From NCBI GenBank assembly GCA_022577435.1, contig JAKOON010000015.1, forward strand, positions 11,854,830-11,918,829: a stretch of 64,000 nucleotides of DNA, written 5' to 3'. Position 1 is the first letter of the stretch. Each line of letters starts with the position of its first letter. Below the pieces are notes generated by a model. That model was not told the origin of the DNA and did no database searches. It saw only the letters and a list, made by a program, of their open reading frames with translations. The translations under genes and the position numbers were made by a program. Of the stretch, positions 1 to 11,563 are shown one piece after another. Source of the DNA: Embiotoca jacksoni. Taxonomy: Eukaryota; Chordata; Actinopteri; Embiotocidae.

Positions 1-360
1 ACAACAAGAGCAGACAGATGTGCCGGATAGGCCGGGTATTTATAGACGCATGACCGGAAGGGGAGTGTTTGAGGTGTGGTCCTGCTCCTGAAATTCAGAT
101 AAAATTATCTCCAAGTAAAACCTCTGGCCATGTGTTCCTCATTGAAATTAATCTGTTCAAATTGAATTTTATTGCAGTGAATGAATGAGTAAATGATAGA
201 TGACAGAGGATAAATAGAATAAGAGTCATAATAAGTAACAAAACACATTTAAATTTATACCACTCCACCATTGCACCATCAACTTGTCATCTTTACTTCA
301 CCGAGGAAGCTGCATCACATGCAAATAAGCCCTCATGCATGCAAAAATACTCATCTGAAA

Positions 361-381
361 CACACACACACACACACACAC
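361..381. repeat. (CA)n microsatellite
   Basis: About ten CA units, uninterrupted. Confidence 0.95.
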
Positions 382-1878
382 CATTTCATCTCAGTCTTCC
401 TCCTCCCTCCCTTCTTTCCTCCAAGGCTCCATGGCTACATGAAGTGCTTTTCCCTCGTGTTGTTGTACCCATGTTAGGCTACTGACGCCAGCTTGTCATT
501 CTCTACTCCTATTACTGTGAGAGGTGAGTGCGTCACAGCTTCCACAACCCACTTCTCTCTGTCAGCTTTCTGCTCTCGCTGATTGACACTGACATTGCCG
601 GGCGTTAGCATTTCAGGCTGAGTCCCATGGGAACATTGTGAGCATCCAGAGACTGGTCTTCCATTTGGAACTGAATGCATAATGACTTATATTTCATTTT
701 GGGTCTGTGCTCTTTGAATTTGAGCTCTTTCATGATTATTTTTAAGGAGGATAACTGATAAGACATATTCCTGCTAAAGCAAGTTTCTGCCATTCTTCTG
801 AGAGAGATTTGTCTGATAAATAGCACTGAGTTTTTCATGAATTATTCAACTTTTTTGTGTAATTGTATTGATTGTGATATCTGCTTTGCATTACTGTCAG
901 ATATTTATGAGAATTTGCAATGCACAAAAAGTCATTTTTGCAGGCAGCTGCAAGTGTGATTTGTGCTCAACACTGACATTCTTGGGTAAAAATAAATATA
1001 GGGGAATAAGGCTCATTGTGTAGTAAATTGCTTGTAAAAATTAAAGCCCCTGCACAGGTATTTTGCATCACACTGTCTGCTTTGGTCAGGTTGACTGGAG
1101 CAGTGATGTGACCAAACTGAATTTATAGCATGACAAAAGAGTCAAATTTGTCCCCTTAACAGATGCAACAAAGCTAATAGAAGTAACCCAGGCGCTGTGC
1201 ATAGTTAATAATAATGATATCTAAGCAGCAAAACAATTTTAATCTTTGCAAAAATGTATATTTTCTTTGGAATCTCAGCCTGTTGCCATATGCAAAACCC
1301 ACAGGAAATCACAATTTTATGTCTGTTTATTTGAGCAATTTCTCCTGGGAAAAATTAACCCACATCCTCTCGAAGAGGCCAATAAATACAAAGTATCCAC
1401 TAAATAACCTGAGGATGATTTGATTATTTCTCAAAATCAATTCACCAAGTTGGTCCTGTCTCATTCAGGGGTACATAAACAGACTATTGTAAAGTCCATA
1501 TAGAAACCTAGGACTCTTGTTGATGTGTGTATCTTGTGTGTACACAAAAGATAGCAGTTAACAATGGTGTGAGAGACCAACAACAAAAAGAAAGACACTG
1601 AGTAGAATGAGAACAAATCCACTGAAAGGAAGCAGCCCTTCTGGCTAGTTCTATCTTCTGGCTGAACCAAAGACACTCTGTATGTTTCACACCAGAGCTG
1701 CTTCACCCAATAAAGGCTCACTCATTGAACTCCTTGTTCAATGAGATTGGAGAGAGGGCAGTAAAGAAGGAAAAAAAGTGGGAGGAGGATCAAGAGAGAG
1801 TAAACAAGCTGAATGAAAAAAGGGAACATGTCGACAAGCTGCTGCATCAAGCATAAAGGAACCAAACAGGCCGCACAT

Positions 1879-1882
<4 letters not shown>
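382..1882. other. No gene recognised (probable pde3a intron 1)
   Basis: AT-rich sequence without recognisable exons, repeats or RNA genes. Open frames here are short and lack coding character. Confidence 0.5.

Positions 1883-1958
<76 letters not shown>
1883..1958. repeat. (TG)n microsatellite, 38 units
   Basis: Pure TG run of 76 bp. It creates His/Thr-rich spurious open frames in antisense. Confidence 0.98.
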
Positions 1959-1959
<1 letters not shown>

Positions 1960-2424
1960 TTGAGCAATTGAGACAGGGAGAGAGAGAGGAAAAGAGAGTG
2001 TGTGTATGTGTGTGAAGTGCATGTATCATCCTGTATACACATCACAGCCCAAGGCCAACTCCTTCGTCTGCTCTTCAGATGAGAACCGTGCGCTCACTTT
2101 GATTGTTTTAACAGCTCCTAGATGAAACTGGGTGCCCTTTATAGATTAGATCCACTTATTTCTGAATTTTGAAACTTGACCCGAAACTAATTCTGTACTC
2201 CATACCTGGTAAATATAACCTGAAACACAAATTACTTATACGAAATATATATTCATAGGTTACAGATTGTAGGATCTGCTGGTTTTGACTGTAACATCTA
2301 TGTCGGGGCAATGCTCAATTAGCCCTCTAAAGCGTGTGTTTTGCCAAATGAGGACTACAACCTAAATCTTTCTAATAAACGCAGTTCTTTACTCACTCCA
2401 CTCTCCATCTAATTTCTGATACCT

Positions 2425-3530
2425 TTCCAGAATGTGGTGGCAATGGCAGCAGACTAAATAAGGTGCCCAGACATTTCTCTCACTAGCTATGTTTTCCACT
2501 TCCTCCTTGGGGTATTCCCTGGTCAGCTGAAGGAAGGTGAAGGAACTTTGGCTCTACTCCAAGCTCCACCTGGATTTCTGAGCCTCTCACACTATCTGAG
2601 GTTCGGCCTTGCCACGCTGAAGAAACTAATTTCAGTTTTTTGTATTCACATCATAATTTATATCTCATTGGAATATAGATAAACCAGTAGATCTAAAGTT
2701 TGTCGTCTGGCTCAGCTTCCTCTTCACAACAGTCTGGTATAATACCTGATGCAGAACCAAATCTCTACTTTACCCAAGACCCCAAGATACTTCCACTTCT
2801 TTCCTTGGGACACCGACTCCCCCTAAACTTGGAGTAACATGTAGGAACTTGGAGCTGTCCTGCATTTTGCCGGCAGAAAACCATGGCAAGACTTGAAGGT
2901 GCTGAGCTCATTCCAACCACTTCATATTTGGCCTCAAACCACTCCAGTGCAAACTACAAATGGTCAAGTGAAAACATCACATCATCTGCAAGAGCCGTGA
3001 AGCAGTTCTGAGATCCCCAAACCTGACATGCGTTGAAATCTTCACCATGAAGAACTAATGATAAGGGACAACCATGATGTTGGACAACACCGCTTGGAAA
3101 CATGTTTGATTTCCAGCTGAGAATATGGACACAGTCACTCTGGTTATATAAAGACCAGCTGGCTAACATCAGTGGCCCTGATACCCCATACTCCCATCGT
3201 ACCCACCACAAGACTCTCCAAGGGCCACGGTCGTAAGAATTTCCAAGTCCAAAAAGCACATTTGGACCGTATGAGCAAATTCCCATGACCTCTCCAGGAA
3301 CCTTGCAAGGGTGAAGAGCTGGTTCCACAGCCAGAAAAGTATTGGCATTGTTCCTCTGGATCCTTTTTTCTGCAACCTGGCACTAGGTGAGTGCCCAAAA
3401 GCAGAAGCACACCCTCCAGTTCTACTTTTTAAAAATATGAACAGGCACCATGGTCTGCCAGTCCACAGTAACTGTACCCAACCTCTATGAGATAATGAAG
3501 AGGCGCGTCAGCCAAGATATGCTGAGTGTA
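2425..3530 (-). mobile_element. Decayed Rex3/RTE-like LINE, reverse-transcriptase fragment
   Basis: Read on the minus strand, this encodes broken reverse-transcriptase sequence. Near 3240-3150 are blocks like RVLWWVRWEYGVSGPL and SLYNQS; near 3060-2960 are GCPLSLVL and LADDVMF. The last is the Y/F-A-D-D catalytic box with the aromatic residue replaced. The nucleotide pattern around 3050-3110 and 3445-3475 matches the two sites used for the well-known fish Rex3 PCR primers, allowing for decay. Multiple stops, frameshifts and at least one internal deletion (near 2525-2560) show it is an old fossil. The family name is recalled, not searched. Confidence 0.75.
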
Positions 3531-3586
3531 GCGTACCCCGCCGATTGAAGTTTGGCACTTAAACTGATGGTTCACATTTTATTTAA

Positions 3587-3803
3587 CCCTCCTGTTGTCC
3601 TCGGGTCAATATGACCCGCAGCTGTGTTCAACCAAGGTCTATTTTATTTCTATATTTTTATATTTTTTGGGATCATTGGTCATCATTCTTTAAAGAAACC
3701 CTCACAGCCTCCTTGTCACCAATGATCCCAAAAAATATGAAAATAAAATAGAACTTGGTTGAACACAGCTGTGGGTTATTTTGATCCAAGGACAACACGA
3801 GGG
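3587..3803. mobile_element. piggyBac-type MITE (217 bp) flanked by TTAA
   Basis: The 217 bp between TTAA at 3583-3586 and TTAA at 3804-3807 fold back on themselves almost completely. The left end CCCTCCTGTTGTCCTCGG pairs with the right end CCAAGGACAACACGAGGG with few mismatches. The pairing continues through the CAGCTGTG..TTCAACCAAG arms and the ATTTTTTGGGATCATTGGT arm to a short centre near 3680-3717. TTAA target duplication plus CCCT termini is the piggyBac signature. It has no coding capacity. Confidence 0.8.
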
Positions 3804-3860
3804 TTAAACATGCAACCAACGTAAGAGCTTGTACCCTGTCTGGGGGTGCTAATGATGCAA

Positions 3861-4118
3861 GCACGGTGGTGCAGTGGTTAGCACTGTCACCTCACAGCAA
3901 AAAGGTTCTGGGTTCGAATCCGGTCCTGGGCCTTTCTGTGAGGAGTTTGCATGTTCTCCCTGTGCTTGCGTGGGTTCTCTCCGGGTTCTCCGGCTTCCTC
4001 CCATCATCCAAAAACATGCACCTCAGGACTGTGCTGACAGGTCATCATTGTAAATGAGAATTGGTTCTCAATTGATATTACCTGGTTAAATAAAGGTCAA
4101 AAAAAAAAAAAAAAAAAA
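3861..4118 (+). mobile_element. tRNA-derived SINE with poly(A) tail
   Basis: The head resembles a tRNA gene. An A-box-like GTGGTGCAGTGGTTAGC (about 3866-3882) is followed by a perfect B box GGTTCGAATCC (3911-3921), the internal RNA polymerase III promoter. The body has the teleost SINE phrases GAGTTTGCATGTTCTCCC and GGCTTCCTCCCA. It closes with CCTGGTTAAATAAAGGT and about 20 A (4099-4118). It is not a functional tRNA because the acceptor stem and cloverleaf cannot be completed. Confidence 0.8.
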
Positions 4119-6976
4119 GCATTGTGTCTTCTGCCATCAATTTACCGTTTAAAACATTCTCCTTCCTTCCGTTTCCCGCGACAGGAAAACAAGCTTGTGC
4201 TTTTTAAAATAAGAGCGTCGGAATAAAAGCGGAAACAAGACTGTGGAACTCAAAGGAAAAAATACAAAATAAAACTGCAAAATACCTCAGACTACCTCAG
4301 ACTCCTCTGCTAATAATATGACTGAGACCTTCCTCAAGTATTTCAACTTTATCGACTCCCCAAAGGTTATGTTGTTTTGGCGTCAGGAGTTCCTCCACGT
4401 ACTCTTTCCACTTCCCCCACAATATCCCAAAGTTTGAATATGGTGTTCATACCCAAATCTCATCACGATTGTCAAAGAAATCTGAATAACCTGAATTGCT
4501 GTTTGCTGCATAAGTACGAACACCAGTCAAAGCCTTCCTTTCGGGGACTCGCAATCACATCGTGGCAACTCTCTTGTTTTTCCAGGGAGTGCTCCAATTA
4601 AGCCGGAGGCTTTAGAGAATCCCCTCACCTGCCTGTTGCTTCTGACTGTGGGCATCCACAGAAAAGGATAGAGTCCAGCTCCTCTCCTCTAAGTTGGTTC
4701 TAGAACCAATACTGCGTGTGAGATGAGCGCAAATATATCTAATTTGTATTACTCCAACTCTCGTTACTTCCCCAACAGGAAGGTGACATTCCACGTCCCC
4801 AATTTACGATGCCAGAAATTGACATTCCGATGCTATATAGATTTAAAACCGAGTATGACCAATGAATAGGAAGTGAAGGTCAAAACAGACGACTCAGCTG
4901 CAGAGCTGAAACAGGCCCGGCTTCAGTTTGGAAATGCTGGGATGATTGTGAATTCAGAGAAGGCATATCAAGAGTGAAGCCAGTCAAAGACACAAACACT
5001 CACACACAAATGCGCGCGCAGACACACATCAGCAGTGTCTTACATAACACAGTGAGTGATGGCAGCTGAGGACACAATAATACTGCCTTTGGCATTTGTC
5101 CTGTGAAAGTTGGACAGAGGAAATCGGGTGAGTGGGAGAGAAAACAGAGAGACAGCCAGACAAAAAGGACCGAAAGTGAAAGACAGAAAGAAGAGGGATG
5201 ACGGGGGGGCAGAGAAAGGCTGAAAGAAGGAAAGATACAAAGAGAAAAGACTACACATGTCCATGCCCTGAGGGGAAATGCCCCAAAGGAAAATATTACC
5301 CAAATTAATACTGCAGTCCAGTCATTTTCATGCCCTCTCCACATCTTTCCCCTAGACTGTTGCACCAAACTATCGTCATAGTCATATACCAAAGTAGTTT
5401 TCTTTACTATTTCCTACACAACATTTCAATGTCCTTCAAACCTTAGAGTAAAGTTCATACTTCAATATTACCCCATTAGTAATCTATGATGTTAGGTGAA
5501 GTGAGGTTTGTGTATTTTTAATAACCAATGCATGGATGATATATCTGCAATTTACTCAAAAGCATTTAACAAATGGAAGTATCCGTTGTATGTACTGTAA
5601 AACAATTGCTCAGAAATTAACTACAAGTGTGTACATTCCTCTGAGACACGATTTACTGGAAAAATACTATTCATTTACAGATTTGACCTGTGCAGATTTA
5701 AAATTAAAATGACTTATCATAAATGTTTGATCACAGTTTAATTTGCATGTCCCCTTAAAAAGCACTTTTAAGATATTAGATCAGATGGATCGCAAATTAG
5801 ACCATCTGCACTACTGAAGGAAGTTTACCTTGAAGCTCTTTGCTCTGAAATTCAGATGTCATGTTTTGAAAATAGTTACATTCTAGAAATACACAAATCT
5901 TGGGGTTGACAGCAACAACTTTGAAAGAAAAGGTCTGCCCCATAATGTATACAATTGAGATTTAATAAGAAGCCTGATTCAAGTGGACCTTGTCCACATC
6001 GGAGAAATGACATATGAGACACATATCTGCGCTTTACATACTACATACTGTAGTGGTGTGGAATATGCATGGGACAAATAAGCATCTGTGTAATGGCACC
6101 AAAAAAAGTTGGCCTATGGCCAGTGTTCATTCCTGTATTTAAAAACTTGCCAACAGATTTGGGAATCATGTTCTCATCCTGTGTTTTGGTAGTCAGGCTT
6201 CCCATGATTTTAATTTGAATTGAGATTAGACTGTTGAAGATCTTTATTCCCTATATAAATTGATATGTTATGATACTGAGTGATGTAACTTGTATTCAAC
6301 TACACAATCCAGCTAATTGCCAACTGCAGTGATAAATGTCTTCCTGTAAGGGGACAAATGTTGAATATGTCAAGACCATAAAAACAGAGTGAAAACTTAG
6401 AACATTAGAACAACTGAATGGGTCCATTAAATCACCCCTTACAAAGTATCATTACAATCTGTTAGCCATCATTTCACAATCACAATCCACTTCCCCATCA
6501 TTATCATAACTTCAGACATATTTCAAAGGAGCAGGTATACCAGAGTTTCTGTCTTGAAAGCGCTTTTACGCTCTGAAAGGCTCTCCTGTCAAAACATTGT
6601 GCACCATGTAAAGACAGCTTCGCATTTTTATTTCCAGATGAAACCACGAGGGGACTTGTCTCTCAACACAGACAACCTCTGGCAATTAGCTGCTATATGT
6701 ACGTCATCGCAGTGAGTCTGCAGCATGTGTGTGTCTGTGTGTGTAAGTGAGACATGTATGAGTGCATTATGAGGGATAATGGAAGGGAAAAACACTCCCA
6801 GATGCATGTGATGCAATTATACCCTTGATTATCTGATTGGGTAATCTACAGGCAGGCTGGAGGCGTCCAAGACACACACACACACTGCCGGCAGACTGTT
6901 GACTGAGCAGTAACCACTAGGAAGGACAGTCACATACACACCTGAACTTGAGCATGTGCTCAACGATGCAGATATA
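4119..6976. other. No gene recognised (probable pde3a intron 1)
   Basis: Non-coding by eye. A purine-rich stretch at 5100-5260 explains the Ser/Leu/Phe-rich open frame on the minus strand. A short TG/CA patch lies near 4985-5030. No further mobile element was recognised. Confidence 0.5.
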
Positions 6977-8520
6977 CAGTGCATCCGGAAAGTATTCACA
7001 GCGTTTCACTTTTTCCACATTTGTTCCAAAAAGGATTAAATTATTTTTTTCCCTTGAAATTCTACACACAATACCCCATAATGACAACATGAAAAAAGTT
7101 TTTTTTTTGAAATTTTTGCAAATCTATTAAAAAATAATAAACGGAAAAAAAAACATGTACATAAGTATTCACAGCCTTTGCCATGACACTCAAAATTGAG
7201 CTCAGGTGCATCCTGTTTCCACTGATCATCCTTGAGATGTTTCTACAACTTGATTGGAGTCCACCTGTGGTAAATTCAGTTGATTGGACATGATTTGGAA
7301 AGACACACACCGTCTATATAAGGTCCCACAGTCAAGGCACAGATCTGGGGAAAGGTACAGAAAAATGTTAGCAGCAGTGAAGGTCCCAATGAGCACAGTG
7401 GCCTCCATCATCCGTAAATGGAAGAAGTTTGGAACCACCAGGACTCTTCCTAGAGTTGTCCGCCCGGCCAAACTGAGCGATCGGGGGAGAAAGGCCTTAG
7501 TCAGGGAGGTGACCAAGAACCCGATGGTCACTCTGACAGAGCTCCAGCGTTTCTCTATGAAGAGAGGAGAACCTTCCAGAAGGACAACCATCTCTGCACC
7601 ACTCCACCAATCAGGCCTGTTTGGTAGAGTGGCCAGATGGAAGCCACTCCTCAGTAAAAGGCTCATGACAGCCCACCTGGAGTTTACCAAAAGGCACCTG
7701 AAGGACTCTCAGACCATGAGAGACAAAATTATCTGGTCTGATGAAACAAAGCTTGAACTCTTTGGCCTGAATGCCAAGCGTCATGTTTGGAGGAAACCAG
7801 GCACCGCTCATCACCTGGCCAATACCATCCCTACAGTGAAGCATGGTGGTGGCAGCATCATGCTGTGGGGATGTTTTTCAGTGGCAGGAACTGGGAGACT
7901 AGTCACGATGGAGGGAAAGATGAGTGCAGCAATGTACAAAGACATCCTTGATGAAAACCTGCTCCAGAGCGCTCTGGACCTCAGACTGGGGCGAAGGTTC
8001 ATCTTCCAACAGGACAACGACCCGAAGCACACAGCCAAGATAACAAAGGAGTGGCTTCAGGACAACTCTGTGAATGTCTTTGAGAGGCCAGGCAGAGCCC
8101 AGACTTGAACCCGATTGAACATCTCTGGAGAGATCTGAAAATGGCTGTGCACCGACGCTCCCCATCCAACCTGATGGAGCTTGAGAGGTCCTGCAAAGAA
8201 GAATGGGAGAAATTGCCCAAAAAGAGGTGTGCCAAGCTTATAGCATCAAACTCAAAAAGACTTGAGGCTGTAATTGCTGCCAAAGGTGCTTCAACAAAGT
8301 ATTGAGCAAAGGCTCAATACACATACTTATGTATGTTATATTTTTGTTCTTTATTTTTAATAGATTTGTAAAAATGTTAAACAAACTTTTTTTACGTTAT
8401 CATTATGGCGTATTGTGCGTAGAATTTTGAGGAAAAAAATGAATTTAATCTATTTTGGAATAAGGCACATAACAAAATGTGGAAAAAGTGAAGCGCTGTG
8501 AATACTTTCCGGATGCACTG
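6977..8520 (+). mobile_element. Tc1/mariner-superfamily transposon, nearly full length, inactivated
   Basis: The 1,544 bp element is flanked by TA (6975-6976 and 8521-8522). Its terminal inverted repeats begin CAGTGCATCCGGAAAGTATT and end in the complement. They continue as TTCACTTTTTCCACA and, with gaps, extend for well over 100 bp, including an inner copy of AAGTATTCACAGCCTTTGC near 7162. One transposase gene lies inside. The right inner repeat is diverged, and the left arm lacks a short segment present in relatives. The family is very common in teleosts and moves by cut and paste in the nucleus. Confidence 0.93.
7335..8305 (+). pseudogene. Tc1-like transposase pseudogene (DD34E), N-terminus deleted and frameshifted
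   Basis: The frame carries the second half of the paired-like DNA-binding domain (PMSTVASIIRKWKKFGTTRT, about 7388-7447), a GRPAK-like hook changed to VVRPAK, and the DDE domain. Catalytic residues are visible: D in WSDETK (7740-7742), D in QQDNDPKH (8013-8015) and E in NPIEHLW (8117-8119). The third lies in another frame. The D-to-E spacing is 104 nt instead of the 105 expected for DD34E, so one base has been lost, near 8085-8095. At the 5' side the sequence jumps from the leader (GGTCCCACAGTC) directly into the domain, so the normal start codon and about 20 N-terminal residues are missing. The in-frame ATG at 7284 belongs to leader sequence. The copy cannot make a working enzyme. Confidence 0.9.
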
Positions 8521-10159
8521 TAGTTAACGCCAAGCAGAAAGGCTGTGATGAAAGCAGTGATTTGTATTCAGCACAAAACATTTGTATGTTGTATTTATGC
8601 GCTCTAGACATAGAATTTTGTATATTGGGAGTATATGTGATGAAGGCTTTTTCCTGGGAGCTGTGTATCATGGAGGACTGAGGACACCGAGCTGCTGATT
8701 GTGTTGAAACATTTGAGATGAACATACATATGAGGCAGTGTGTGTGTTTGTATGTAAAGAGAAAGAGAGATATCGCTTGACTGCGTACGTGATCTAACCT
8801 ACAGTGGCACTTCAACCGAATCTGAATCAAGACCTTGCTTTATGAGGGCACAGTACATCAGGGAGATTCACCAACGCCAGTTCCTGTGTGTTTGTGTGTA
8901 CAGCCTGTCCACATGTGTCTCTGTGCAGTAATTGTTATGGACACTAAATTAAACACAACAGAAAAGGACTTTAACTTTAAAAATGTAGCTGTAAATGCAT
9001 TTTAGGTTGTATGTGTAAATAAACGTAGGCAAATTGGAGATTTACTTAAAACTACTAGCACAGTAGACCTACAGTAAGCGTTAAATTCTCATTTTGGTGC
9101 TAAATTATAGAGACATCAGTTATCTTAAAATGTGCTTTATTGCATTAATAGACAAGTATGATCACAAGACTTGACAACAAATTCCGTGGAATAAATACTT
9201 TATTAATTAAAGACAGTAATTTGTCAAACCGCAAACGAACATCTGGATTTCCAAAATTCGAAAATGATTGCGGTCTTCTCAATCTTGTGAACATTGAGTC
9301 TGATCACCATGGTTTCAGTCAGATGACTTTTTCTGACAAGAGTCACAGTTTTTACTTACTAGTGGCCAAAAGTTTACAGAAACAGTGGCTTAAATAATGC
9401 AGCTTCAACTTTCCAAAAAGAGGTGGCAGCGCTTAGGTTGTGAATAAATAATCTCACTCATGTAGTATGTAGAGGAAAAGGCTCAGAGTAACTGTCATCA
9501 CAAAATGCAAGATATTAAGAGCCAAAAGCGAAATATGTAATTGGTTCTACATAAAAAATGTGGATTCTCAAAGGAAATGGTATCACTGTGCAAGATTAAC
9601 AATAAGTAATGCCCTCTCCTCCAAAATCAACTATAGTATTGCTTTTAAAGGATGAGGCTGGTATTGTTTTATCTTTTTTAGCGATAATAGACCAAAAACA
9701 AACAACGAACTTATACAGCAAACAAATCTAAAGCCACAGCTTGATTTAGCTTCTTTTATAAACTACTGGTATATGAGTGGCACATTCCTTCTGATTACAA
9801 AGGCCAGTCTAGTTTATTCTGGAATAACACCATAAACAGTAGTTTTTCTCTTTGGAAAGTACAGTAATTCTGGGTCAGGCTGACACACTGCCTAAACTCA
9901 GACATGCTGCTCAGTATTTACAGTAGTGTCCTATTTCACCTTCCTTCTTATTATTGCTACCTTGCACTTACATTTGCCCAGAAATTAACAGTGTCTAAAT
10001 CTGCTCTGACAACTTTGGAAATAATGCTAACAACAGTCAAGAAGCGTCTGGTTGTGTGAGCTCAAAGTGCCAAGAAGAAATATACATGTAACACAGATGA
10101 GTCATTGTTCATCATAATGAAGGAAAATGTGTGCAATAGTATGGCTCATTGGCTCTTGT

Positions 10160-10160
<1 letters not shown>

Positions 10161-10190
<30 letters not shown>
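10161..10190. repeat. T10-G20 homopolymer pair
   Basis: Ten T followed by twenty G, with no interruption. Confidence 0.95.
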
Positions 10191-10192
<2 letters not shown>

Positions 10193-11506
10193 GGATAATT
10201 ATAACACAGAGGCAAGTATCAGTCCTATTAATCTGATAACAGAATAAATTAATGGGATTTGCTGATAATTATGAAAAGATACAATGAAACAAGCAACATT
10301 TTAAAGTTAGTTATCTCAATCAGTAGCAATGCACCACTATAGTGCTGTTGGGCAGCTCCCAGGTATGTCACAAGATGTTAACTAAGTCTGAAAACCAAGG
10401 GCACAGCTGTGAAAGAAACACATAGAGAAGTACATGCCAACCATTCCTGCATAATATTTTAAAATCCTGCCTTGATTCTTGGGATCCCAAACTGCTTTGC
10501 TCTGTATCCACGCGGAAAAAGAAATAGGTAGACAGATAATCCCTAATTATGCTGTGTGCAAAGGGCCTTGAACTTTAGATTTTCTTGAAATCTTAAAGTG
10601 TTAATGTCATGAGAGTAAAGCTCTCACGCACAAAAAAACATTCAGTGCAGAACTGTTTATAAGTCTCCCTTGCTAACAGTCTGCTGCAGGGTGAGAGTGT
10701 TTACTGTTGTGCAAGAGAAAAGCAGACAGACATACAGACAGACGTATGGACAGATCGAGAGTCTGCTCGTCAATGCTGCCCCCTGCCCAGGCCAACCACC
10801 CTCCCCCCTTTCACCTCTCACCAAGCATATTTTGGAGCTAAAACACACCATTGAATCAAGTAACAAGGCAATCCTTGTCCAAGGCCACCAAACCTCATCT
10901 GGACAGCCAGCGGGGAAGCCACTGTATGTGTGCGTGTGTGTTTGTGTGTGTGAATGTGTGAGCACGTGTACAGTATACAGAAGTGGCCAGGCTAGGTTAA
11001 AATTATTTGCTGCTGCCTTTCAGCAGCAAGCTGTGAAGGCTACTCTCTCACACACATTTTTCTGCTCTTGCTCTCTTTCCCCGGCCCTGTCCTCTCTCTG
11101 TGGGAGCATATGGCACAGAGCCATATTCACATTACAAGCACAAACACACAAAAACACTCACATATGTAATATCTGACGGGCAAACCATAAGCGATGAACA
11201 CAAACTTGCCTCGACAGTACATCTGTGCGTCTATGTGAGAACACAGGGCGATGGTTTGTTTAGAGCAGGAGCAGAGGGGTTGAACACAGGGACCAGATAG
11301 TTGTCCTTTTACCATCAACACTTCGGCTGTGCTTGGCAGCAAGCCTCCTCTCACTCCACCATTTTTGTTCACCCTCCCTAGCCAATCTTTCAACACTTGC
11401 TTTCCGCTCCTCTCGCTCCGTCCCTCTTTCTCTCTCACATAGTTCCTCCTGCATTTGGTCCCCTTGAGCTAGTTTGTCCCTCCTTCCTTTTGCTCTCTCT
11501 CTATCA

Positions 11507-11508
<2 letters not shown>

Positions 11509-11561
<53 letters not shown>
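11509..11561. repeat. (CA)n microsatellite
   Basis: About 26 CA units, preceded by a CT-rich stretch. Confidence 0.97.

Positions 11562-11563
<2 letters not shown>

Noticed and set aside
1722..2045. His/Thr repeat proteins predicted over the TG tract (similar cases at 20.1, 47.3 and 52.7 kb)
   Set aside because: These are translations of dinucleotide repeats, which are open in several frames; they are not genes.
3861..3935. Possible tRNA gene (A box and perfect B box)
   Set aside because: No closing acceptor stem and the body continues into a SINE with a poly(A) tail.
7226..7690. Minus-strand open frame of 154 codons
   Set aside because: Antisense shadow of the Tc1-like transposase; the plus-strand frame carries the catalytic motifs.
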